Source of the DNA: Branchiostoma floridae | Lineage: Eukaryota > Chordata > Leptocardii > Amphioxiformes > Branchiostomatidae | Assembly (NCBI RefSeq): GCF_000003815.2 | Contig: NC_049980.1 | Span: 30,683,462-30,742,544, forward strand | Length of the DNA: 59,083 bases | Reading direction: 5' to 3' | Shown: one piece after another, positions 10,109 to 22,100 of the stretch | Position numbering within the stretch: the stretch's first letter is position 1 | Layout of the letters: every line of letters starts with the position of its first letter | Made by a program: the position numbers and the translations under genes | Notes under the pieces: model-generated | The model's database searches: none | The model's input: the letters and a program-made list of their open reading frames with translations, nothing else | What the model was told of the DNA's origin: nothing

Positions 10109-13100
10109 CTGTGGGGGGTAAAGGTCATAGTGAATTCTGCGTACAGGATTGCACAAAGATAGATTGGAAATTCCTTGTGAGTCGAATGTACTTAATACAG
10201 ACCCATCACAAGTAATTGGGGGCCTGAATCAGTCATCAGTATTCTTAATTAAAATCTACAAGCCAGTAGAACATGCTACGAGGATCACCAAAAATTGAAA
10301 TCATGCCTAATCTTTTAGTTGTTTGATTTTTTTCACCATGGTTTGAAGGACGAAACTGGTAAAATCAAAGTGTGATACTTTTGGAAGTAGGTATAAATCC
10401 AATATACCAGTATGGCGTCACAATCACGTAAAAATTTATACCACAGATATATTAAGTCACAAGGAGAGTTTGCTGAAATGGTGGTACCGAAATGTCTTTT
10501 TGCCCCTAATATTTTGACCACTGTTGTTGTACACACCCATGTCACTTGGTCGCTTGTACCCAGGGTTCAGAATGGGACCCTTGTACACGTTGTACCGCGG
10601 CTCGGCACCGAGATCAGCCCTCCTGTGTCGGACTGGAGGCGGCAGGCAACCCTGAGCGCACCGGGAGGTCGGGTCGGTGGAGTTACACACCATCACTGTG
10701 CAGTGCAAGTACACCTGTAGGAAAATCATATTGCTAATGGTGTCATAATTCTTTGTGAATATATTGCGTGATAGCCTGTGTTTACAACATCTCTCGCTGG
10801 CTGGGGTTGATGACCCCTCCTATTGTAGGACGGGCCGGTAGGAGTGCAATTTTAGGCAGGCTAATTGCGGGTTTTCATATTTTTTTCTCGGTGAAATGTC
10901 CTCAGTTGTGTTGGGTTGGTTATTTGATTCTATACGAAGAAGTTCGTTATCCTGTCCTTTGCACTGCTAATAAAATGATAACAGAACCAAAAGATTATTT
11001 TAGAATACACATGCATGTGCTGATTGTTAGAATATGGTAAGAACATAGTAGGTCAATCGTGACAAGAGATACTACCTCAGGGTAGTCCTCGACGAAAGCA
11101 AAGGAGTTGATACTGAAGCGCTCCTGTTTCTGGCTGCTTGAGAAGAGTGACAGAAAAGTGCTGTCTACTGGGCATCTGGAGTCAACAGAAACAGTTAAAC
11201 AAACGATGAAGTTAATCTGAATATATTTAGAAAACTACAAGTTCTGGAAGGCGATAGGATATATACATGTCAGGGTAGAGACTACGATCTGTCAGAATCG
11301 GAGATTCTGCTGGTAGAGATCCCAATCGTAGTCTCAGTCGACAGAAACTACGATCGGCATCTCTACCGGCAGAGATCCGGATCGGTGTCTCTGTCGACAA
11401 AAATTCCGATCGTGATCTCTGGCCGGTTCTATCAGATCGGAGTCTCTATCCTGACATATATATATATACCATTAACCGTGTCTATTTTGGAATCGTACAC
11501 AGCAAGAGATATTCAGCAACTAGTACTTGCCGCGGATGACATCCTTTAGAGTACAACAAATGCGTTAATATTATTTTCATCATTTCTTCACTTAGTCGGT
11601 TAAGACATAGTATATATTCAAAGTTCAAAAGAATATTTTACATTGCTATGAATGATATTTGTGTTGCAATGCCTACCCATCGCTGATGAATGTGTAAGAC
11701 ATGGGGTCCAGTATGTTGGCTGACGGAGTGGCCATGCAGTTTTCCGCGAACAGCTGAAGATCCTGGTCGGGAGTCAGGACCTGGACCTGCACGTACAGCG
11801 GCTGGTTCAGCTGCACCACGTACGGGAAGGTGTCTGAGATAAAATATTTAGATTTGTGAATAGTTTTATCAGTGTCTGAGTATACGATCCACCGCTTCTG
11901 TGACGTTAGTAAATACGTTAAGGTGGTATGTCACTGCACTTAGGGTACCGGTGCGGTACTGCGGGTTTCGTTCACTGCGGCACTGTTGTGTTGTTTTTTA
12001 AGCATAGAACACGTATCTCGTATAATAGTTTTGCATATCAATGTGAACCAAGATGGCTGCTATTTGATTCCCTGCCAAATTCTTACCTCCAATCTGCTGT
12101 AAATCGCTCTGAAATTTTGTCATCCGAGACCAAATTCTTCACTGTTGTATAGATAAGTATTCTTTCTTGGTCTCCATTAACTTTTTTGTCTTGTTTTGGT
12201 CAGTTTTAGACAGTTAGATAAGGGGAAGGAAATATCCATCTTGGGTTGTAGTTTCGACCATTCGTCTCTATACTTGAAATATTTGTAACAGCCTTTGAAA
12301 TGTTTTAGCAAGTTCTAACTTTGTCTAAATCATGTTTATCATTCGAGTTATCTCTACTGTTGTGAGGGGCACTGTCGTGCTAGGCATCCCCAGGGCTTTG
12401 TTTGCAACCGTGTTACTCCTGGCGGTTCTGCCGCGCCCTGCGACTGTTCCCAGCTGGGAAAAGACTCTAAACAAAGTAGATGTTGAAACTGGAAACTGGA
12501 TGACACTGAAAACCTGCAAGTGCAACGCAAAAGTGAATCCTGGTTTGTACGGACTGAGACTCCTGTCACCGTCGGCATCTGGAACAAGAAACGTCAGACA
12601 AGTTTTGAATCTGCTCTCCTGCCTGGCGATACTGTTGTCTGGCGATGTCTCCCCAAACCCCGGACCTAGGACTGCAAGGTTCCCGTGTGGACTGTGTTTG
12701 AAAAGGGTAGGAAATGGCATTTCTTGTGACTTATGCGAAACCCGGTTTCACACCACTTGTGCATTTGTAACTGATGTAAACAACATGACAGATAACTGGA
12801 TTTGTCGTAAATGCTCTGCTATGCCAGATGTTGTAGATGGTGACTCTCTTTCTCTCGACCCTGAGAATTTCTTTACAGTTAGTGAAGATGCACCTGTTAA
12901 ATCTGATCATAAGGGTCTTTTGTTTGCCCACCAAAACATCCGCAGCCTGGTAAGAAAGAAAGCCCAGCTAGAAGCTTTCTTAGACTACAGTAAGGCAGAT
13001 GTATTTGCTGTGACAGAAACATTGTTGGATGACACAATCACTGATGGTCTCGTGTCGATAGGTGGTTACAATACACTTAGACACGACCGTGGTTCAAGGC

Positions 13101-16100
13101 ACGGAGGCGGTGTTGCTCTCTACATTTCTAACCAGATCCCATTTAAAGCCCGCCCTGACCTTGAATTCCTGGTCTTGAGGCGGTCTGGGCTGAGCTTATG
13201 CCACCCTCTCGGAAAAATATACTAGTATGCAGCATGTACCGCCCCCCTACCGACAACCACACTTTTTGACAAACTAGATGAATGTATGGANNNNNNNNNN
13301 NNNNNNNNNNNNNNNNNNNNNNNNNNNNNNNNNNNNNNNNNNNNNNNNNNNNNNNNNNNNNNNNNNNNNNNNNNNNNNNNNNNNNNNNNNGTGGTCGTCG
13401 CTTCTGTGGTAGTTACATCGGCAGGTGGCGCTTCTTCACTTGTTCCGTTAACAAAGGTGGTCTCTTCAGGAGCATTGGCTGAAACAAAGGGGATGATTTA
13501 CATAACTAGATTCTTATAAATAGTTACGAAGAGAGATTGACATTTTTTTTAAATCTCCGTAATGTCTAGATCTCCACAAACATGAACAAAATTTCGGCGA
13601 CATGAAGCCTCCATAAAAGGCACAAAGGTATTGATGTTGTGGTTTGTTTTTGGTTGTGTTGGTATAATAGAACTTTATTGCTCGACATTTGTACATGGTA
13701 CAAAGTATGGCAGCGGCTGTTACACAAAGTACAAAATAGGTGTAGAGAATAAGACTTAATATCCTAATTAACGTAACAAGAAGGGCTGACACATTAGTCT
13801 TTGATATAGTGTTACAATCGAGTTGGGCTATACATGAGATTCATTACTCTTTCTAATAACAAAGCAGTCTTTGATATATTTGCCTATCTTTGCATTATGG
13901 GAGTTATGGCATATGTGAAGTCTGTCTTTATGTGGAGTGGAGTCAGAAAGTCCTTCAATGATGGTCTACTTTATGGTATAAGGAGCCATGTTGCCCAAGG
14001 AAATCATCTGTATTGGGTTTAATGTCATATGAAAAATGCAGACATTTTGGAGGAGGAAAATACCATGTCCATTGAAAGAGGTTTTCAGTGTGTGAAAACT
14101 AACTCGTACATGTATGTGGTAGTTTCAAATTGGTTCAAACCTGATATTCGTCCGGTATAGGCCAGCATTTGTTTAACCAAGTTCTTGAAAGCTGGTAATA
14201 TATGTTATGATCATACATATGCATGTATCTCGAAAGAATCATATGTGTCAACTTCTCTTACACATCTGCACACATCTGATGTCCCGGCTCTGGCCGCACC
14301 AGCACAGCTGATCACCCTCCGACCACTCTTCGTTCAACTGCGGTAGATAAGGTAAGCGAGTGTTCATCGACCGTTTGAAAGTAACACAAGAAGTTCTTTC
14401 AACACAAGAAAATATACATGAGGACTATGTGTATATTTAGATTACATACTAATTCATAGTCCTTATACGTGTTGAGGTTGAGATTCTTTTCAGTCACTGA
14501 TGAAATAAAGCGGATGCTATCTGAAACGTCAGAACCGTTTAGAAAACTTACCAAGTTTAGTTGTAAACTTTGTGTTGTATACTCACACTGTGGTATCGCC
14601 CTTCGGTAAAACAGCCGCACGCATCGGCTGGAACACAGACGTCCCCGCTCAGGACGAACCCGACCAGACACCGGCACCCTTCCGCACACGGCTCGGCAGG
14701 GCTGCACTTCTCGGCCGCCTGCAGGTCTGCACAGGTGGCGGGGCACGGGCTGACGCACTGGGTGTACTCAGACATCGCCGGGCACTGCATGGCTAAGAAC
14801 AACAGAGAACCTTGGTAATTATTTTTAAACTTAAAGTTTCTTTCAACCTTTATTTAGCCTTGAGTAACGGTACATAATCCCTTCGGCCTAAGGCGGTTTT
14901 CGAGGGTTCAAGTTACCCGTGTGTCTGTAACAGATGGGGTGGCGCCCGGTTCTATTTCTGTACTCATTGCGCCACACAGTTGTGCAAAACACTACAGCAG
15001 GGGGTTAGTCCGCTAGTAGTAAAGGTAATTTCGAAAAGGGATGCGAGAAACAAATAGGCACATGTGAAAGCATTTGGTTGAGGTAAGGATTACGGATAGG
15101 ATTGGAATAACTTTAACTCCTCGCTTTCAAACGCTGGTGGGCTCCCTCCTCCCCTAGCTACAGGCCTAATTCCAAATTGGGGCCAGATAGCTGCCCCGGC
15201 TTGGAAATGTGACGGTAGCCTAAAGAGCGCAATTAAATAAATAAAGATCGACTTGTTAAAATGATGAACGTATACGTACTACTAGCCAGAATAGAGATTG
15301 TTAATGCTCTGATTAAAAAGAGAATCATATTTCTTTTTTGTTTTTCATATTTATTCATCTAATTATTTATTTTTCATCTTAAATGATATTTTTTTGCTTA
15401 CGACAGAATGAATCGGTCCTCCAGCTCGGTTGAGGCACACCCTTCTCTACGCATGCGTCGGAGTAAGCTTGGGTGCTCTCGCAAAGCAGTTCGGGAACCG
15501 TCCCCTCGTGGAAGGCCATGTCGAACACGCATGCNNNNNNNNNNNNNNNNNNNNNNNNNNNNNNNNNNNNNNNNNNNNNNNNNNNNNNNNNNNNNNNNNN
15601 NNNNNNNNNNNNNNNNNNNNNNNNNNNNNNNNNNAGCATTTTTCCGCACTGACTGGTGCTTTCTATGGCCTGTACCAGGGCGTCGTCGGCTTGCGACAGG
15701 TCGAAGCTGATTTCTGGAGTGTCCTCAACAGGACAGCTATAGAAAAAAAGCGTTATAAGAGCAACTGGATATACAATGTCATGTTCATGCTGAATGTATG
15801 TCAACAATTTGAAAAATGCTTCGATATAACTTAGACATCCAGGCAATAAGAGTTACTCATCGACAAGCAACTGGATATGATTCTGGATACGTTTCAGGTC
15901 AGACGTTGCAGGTTGCATCGTCTAACTCCTGTTAGTGACACCAAGCAAGATCTGTTGATCAACAGGTTTCTGAACAAAAACTATGAATGGCTGGGAGGAC
16001 AGGATGGGATTGTATATTCTCTCACACTTACGTTAGTAACAACTACGGTCAAAGCTGTAGTAGTAACGACCTCTAGCTCTGCATCAGTGCCGCTTAACAG

Positions 16101-19100
16101 TTAAGAATTTTTTTCTCCCGTTGATGTTTTAATATGAATAAAAAATCTTGTTGTCAGTGCCCATCTATAATCACTTTTCATTTCCATCCTTCCAACTCTG
16201 CCCTGCCACTTGCTACATAAATTAGTTGAGCATTCTCATTCGTTTGGAATAGAAGAGAGAAAAGAGGAAGACATGGAGCAGAAACAATTGTTAACATAGT
16301 CATACCTTTCATCTGTGATGTTTACCACTTTCCAACTGTCACCAAACGCTGCCTGGCTAGTGGTGAGGTTCCCGTCCGGCAGCTGTCGATCATCCGTGCG
16401 GTCACCATTGAAGTTGCCGCACATGCCTCGCGACTGGCCAATCAAGTCGCTCGGCACTTCCAGGTTGACGTCATGGTTGCCGTNNNNNNNNNNNNNNNNN
16501 NNNNNNNNNNNNNNNNNNNNNNNNNNNNNNNNNNNNNNNNNNNNNNNNNNNNNNNNNNNNNNNNNNNNNNNNNNNNNNNNNNNGTGACTGGGACGTCATT
16601 GACCTACGTGTACATTATCAAACAGGGTTAAAGTTAATCCTTACTTTATCAGACACATTTGGTCTATCAACAAAGTTTTAAAAGTTAACGTCCTTCCCAC
16701 ATCATAAGGGGTATAGAGCGGCACCCATCTCCTCATCCTTAGTCACTAGGCCACACATGTACAGCTACGTTGATAAGCACAGATAATACTACAGCAGGGG
16801 GCTAATCCACCAAAGACACGATATGGTTAGCTTCTATACTGTATCCCATGATGACAGTCGGGGCTTTTTTAAATTTTTTTATTCAAGCATTTAAACTGTA
16901 ATACAATATGACAAAGAGGTAGCGCACTCAAGTGCAAGATTTATTTTGACGCTACCCCTTACATAAAAAAGCATACATATTTTACAGAGAGAGAAATCAA
17001 GTACAAATGAAAAGCAAAGAAGATCACATTAGAAAGAAAACAGTCGGGGCTTAGTATAGTAGTACCTTATAATATGATGATTCGTTGGGACCATCTGAAC
17101 AGCGACCTACATGCAGTGCAAATAACCTACTAGGTTATCAAAAAGTATCCTATTTGTCCTGAATCAGTCCTTGGCCCCTCCGTTATGAAGTGATGCGGAA
17201 ATCGTCTGGAGCCTAAAGTCACCTATGCGCTGAGACGACCGCCCTAGGCGGGCGTCACCATCCGCGCAAAACAGAAATCTTAACGAGGGCTGGGCGGGTG
17301 GGTCGTTTCAGGCTCCAGACGTAGCCGGAGGGCCACAGTTGGACTGACAGTTTGGCATCTCTTGGTACTGTGGGGTCAAGGGTCAAACTTTCGGGACCAA
17401 TCACTGATCAGGTCAAATAGTATCCTATTTGTCCTGAATCAGTCCTTGGCCCCTCCGTTATGAAGTGATGCGGAAATCGTCTTCCGCCTTTGTCCTCTCT
17501 GGCTTCTTGAGCCTTTCCTTTCCTGTCCCCTAGTGCCTCCCTACTATGATACTTTCCAAAGGTATCTAGTCGCTCCTTTCCTCTTCCTGAATACTGTTAT
17601 AAATCACTCCCTATCTTCATCCCTTTCCCGTCTTCCCGTCCTTAACAACACTCTCTCACCTTTCTTCTCCCCTTACACATCTAAACCCTTTCTTATTTTC
17701 TCTCAACTTGTCCCCCACACTTCATCATGTTCTTCTCTGAACTTCGTCAAAACAACGTTTACCCACTCTAATCGGCCGCAGCGCGCGCTTCGAAAACTGA
17801 GAAAATCAACGCCAAGAATACCGATCTAACTTTCTCCACGTTACATAAAAAGAGCGAAAACAGGAAGGAAAGAAAATTCTTCGAATGCTATCCTATCTTC
17901 TCGGCGACTTTGGGAACCACGCCCTTCTGATGTCCCATAAAAGGAGCTCTCTAGTGCATCTGGCGAAATCCGCAATGTTCCGAAAAACAACAAAATCCTA
18001 TGCACACAATTTCAAAAAAAAAAAAAAAAAAAAAAAAAAAAACGCAAAACATATTGCTCACTTCATTCCTAATGCCCGTGTCCCACATACACTATAACCA
18101 AGCCTCAGTCCGGACCAAGTCCTTGCACACTCCCGCATAGCATGTTATCCAGCCTTCCGCGGAACCCCGTCGCGCTGGATAAAGATCGCTGAATGTCAAA
18201 CAAGAGCGTACACAACTTTTAGGGTTTTCCAAGAATCCAGCTTTCCGCGGAACCCCTTCGCACTGGATGATATCACAACAAATCACGAAAAAGATTAAAA
18301 GAACACAGATTTCTCGGATCGTCCAGCCTTCCGCGGAAAACCCTTCGCACTGGATAACGTCACACCAAGCTGAAGAAAAACTGCACACTTTTTGGGTCAT
18401 TCAGCTTACCGCGGCACCCCATCGCACTGAATGATATCTTGCCGTGCTATAAAAGGCGTCAAACCAAAAAACGTTCTTGGTCAGACCAATCTCAAAACAG
18501 GGTTGCTCGATTAGTTCCTAACCCTCCAGCATCCCGCGGCACCCCATCGCACTGGAGAACGACATGTCAAAATCTATTCACGAAAAGTAGGGGGAAAATG
18601 ACTCACGGTTCCTTGAGTTGTCGGCGGGGTTAGCTGAACTGACCGGCAGGGGCTGGGCGGTGTCGGGGACTGGAGCGCCAGTCGACCCTGATCCTCTGAC
18701 CACTGTCCCTTGTAGCGCTAAGTTCGGCACAAAGAACATGGTTCACAACATAAAACATCACAGCCTAACTGTCCGGCTAACAGGTTTCCTGGCGCGTCTT
18801 GAGCCCTCTCTGCTGCTGAAGCTTGTGCAGGCCACCAACGGGTCCTAGCGGGCCACACATCTGGCGAGGTTGATGGTGGCTTGTGCCGGCTCTGGGTGGT
18901 GGTGTGTCCCGCGCATCCCTGTTGTTGGAGGGGGAGAGCGTCAGACCTGCATGAACAACACGTGAACCAAGAGACAGTGGGAAGGGACGGGCGCCCGGCA
19001 ACAGGTCCGGTCCCAGACAGACAAGTCTAAAACATACGCATCTTCCACACCGCCAAGCCCTCCCACAAACGGTCTAGGGTGCCGCGAACGCGGTTAGGAC

Positions 19101-22100
19101 TGGGCCACGCGTGTCACAACTCAGTCACCACGCCTTACAGGTACGCACTCATACACATGCGAACTAAAACAAAAGGTAGCAGAAAACCCCAACACAGCCT
19201 CCGGACCATGCCATCGTCTTCCTCTGTTCCTGCCTGAAAAATTCACGAAAATCAGAAAATGACATAAAATCTGGAAACTCTCGTTCTGCTCCACACCTCA
19301 GCATTAAAAGCCAACACCCACAGGTTTCCTTTGCAGAGGAAAGAAAGGATGCAAAAAACATGGCGACAAAGGAAATTTGACAGAGAACCACCGGCTTGCC
19401 ACGTGGGCACCAACTATCTGCTTGGATGTGGCTGTCGAACGCTGCTAAAAACATACACAAAGTCACGAAACCACACAAGAATCACTCAGCTCCACGCAGA
19501 ACAGAACGCCAGCGTGAATTAAAAAAGTCCTAAACTCGACCCGGCCTAGGAGAAAAGGGCTTGAAGCTGTAAAACGAAAAAAAGGTGTAAGGCGGCCATC
19601 CTCGAGCCGCTAAAAACTCATACATACGAATACGCGATAGAAATGCAAATGTTAGAACAATAGAGCCGGCTCTCAGAATTCCAAGCATCCAGCACAGCAA
19701 GAACAAGGACGGTACACGTAGCTCTGCACTCCTGAAAGCACACACGGTAATTGAAACACGAGAGAACACAGAATATCTCGTCAAACCTTCCGGGGGACCA
19801 ATGTCCCCCGTACACCGACCCGGCGATACCGCTAAACCCTCGAGGTCCCTTCGGCGTCCCGGACCGACCTCAGCGGCGACGAGATTTCTGTTTTGGCGGT
19901 GGTAGGCAAAGAGTGGAAGGTCCGTCGTAGACGAGGGCCACAGTTGGACTGACAGTTTGGCATCTCTTGGTACTGTGGGGTCAAGGGTCAAACTTTCGGG
20001 ACCAATCACTGATCAGGTCAAATAGCTTTGATGATAATCACGTGAATCTTTTAATGCCAGAAAAATGAAGATTGGTGTTCGTCTTACCGAAACCCGGTTG
20101 TTTCTGGACACGGTGATCCTATGTGCGTACACCTCCACAGTGACCCTGCTAATGTACGACACGTGGGTCCGCCCGTACCTGTTTGGAAGAGGTTATCATA
20201 CTGGTAGAGCATTCATCCAATATTATCATACGTCCAAACGACGTCGACCAATCAAAACAATATAAAAAAAAGGGCGGTATGTTACATCCTCAGTTTCAGT
20301 CCATTAGATACCATATAACTTTATTGGAAATTGTGGTGTTATAACTTACAACTGAATCAAAAGCCAATTGCAATATACAATGATTAGCATTAATATAAAA
20401 TAGATTTGCACTTTGCCGTGATTACGCCAGTAAGCGTCTAGTTCTTGCCCATTCATGCAAATTTGCATATTAAGATTTTTGAAAAAAATCACCTTTTTAG
20501 GTAACTAATTGGCGCCGATTTGCGACAAATTGGAACCAGTTGGCGAATGTCTTTCGCAAGGAACCATCAACAGACGGTGTCCAGTTAGATTTCAGCTTCC
20601 ACCCACCTGTGCTCGTTCTTAGCCGCCACCCTGAAGGCCGGTTCTTCCGTCCTCTCCGCCAGTGTGTAGGTGCAGGTCCCCATGAAGTCTGTTCTCGTCC
20701 CGTCAAACGAGATGTAGTGAGGGTCTCCCCAGGCACGACAGGATGCCCCAGCTATCGGATAGAACAATGATTTTTATTGCATTGATACAACAAAAGTACA
20801 CATTTAGCTTGATATGACAATCTTTATTGATACGACAAAGGTACAGCAAGATCCGTAAGGTCTTCTAGACCTACACAATTACACACAGACCAAAAATCCG
20901 CTGTTTTTGTTGTTGCCTGAAATTATTCAACATTTGTACGCCATTAATAGCTAGAAAGGACGTTAAGTTTGCAACATGAATCATGTTGATCAAGAAAGTT
21001 GACGCAAAGAATATTTCTACAGTATACATAATACCTTCCGTACCATTATAACTACCTAACCTTGAATTTAAGCGGCAGATGTGAATCAGGAAATATTCAG
21101 TAGCAATCGAGTTTGCTCTCCGTATGACGCAAATGTAAGAGTACTTCTACTTACTCTAACTCTCTATCTCTAGTATCTCGACCTTGTTGGACTTTCGTTA
21201 CAAATGCAGGGAACTTAGTTTTTACCTGATCTGTCGCAAGTAGTGGTACCCAGGCAGATATCCTCAAAGGGAGCTGGAAAAGTTTAAATGAAAATCATTC
21301 AATTCATGAAGTGATTATATGACATACTAGAAAAGCTGGTATTTGCTTATAAGCAAACAGCAATTTTCACTCCACCCTCCTCCTTAATATGTTCTTGGAT
21401 TGTTCCAAAATTGAATGTGAAATATAAAATCATCCCATGCAAGAATGGATACTCCATGATGTGCAGGCAAGGTATTGACCCAAAACTGCGGTATGGTACT
21501 TAAGTTATTATTATCTGTCAATTACACCATTTACGGGAGTCTGACCTGTAATCTGGTAGACCTCATTGGCCCAAGGCCCCCCTTCGCCGTCCGCTGCACA
21601 GGCTGTAGAGGGTCCGTACTTCTTGTAGGTGTTGTGGGCATTAGCGGATCCGAAACACTGGCCGTCATCTTGTACAGCAAACACGCGAAATCCGCGATCA
21701 AAGGCGACCAGGTAACACTTCTCTATGGGGTTTTGACGGGCCGGGTAATATCTGTTATCTAGGCGTGGATCTGTCCCCTCGAGTACCGGGATGGCGCGGT
21801 CAGCAGTGTCCCTCCAGCAACCCAAACTGACATACGGGTCAACACTCTCGCTTCCTGTACAAACAGGTGGAAAGTATAAGTCTGTATCTGTATCTATATA
21901 GCCGAAATAACCGCCGTTCGGCGCAACACACCAGCTTCGCAGGCACGCCGCGCGGTAGCAGCTGGTTATATTACACCGAACGACCCGATTATTGCAGACT
22001 GGAGTGAATAAATTAAAAGAAAGTAGATAGTATATAGGAATTTGAATTATGTAAATTCTACATCTTTTATACATTTCATCTGACCCTCACTTCTTCCCTC

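Noticed and set aside
12325-12720. 131-codon ORF antisense to the LINE frame
   Set aside because: Shadow of the LINE coding strand, without motifs.
18147-18557. Hairpin array considered as a CRISPR-like array or tRNA cluster
   Set aside because: Eukaryotic context, uneven spacing, variable repeats, no tRNA arms or anticodon loop.
19530-20009. 159-codon minus-strand ORF at the right end of the 2.6-kb element
   Set aside because: No recognisable transposase or other motif, and it overlaps the terminal repeat. Kept only as a note in the element entry.
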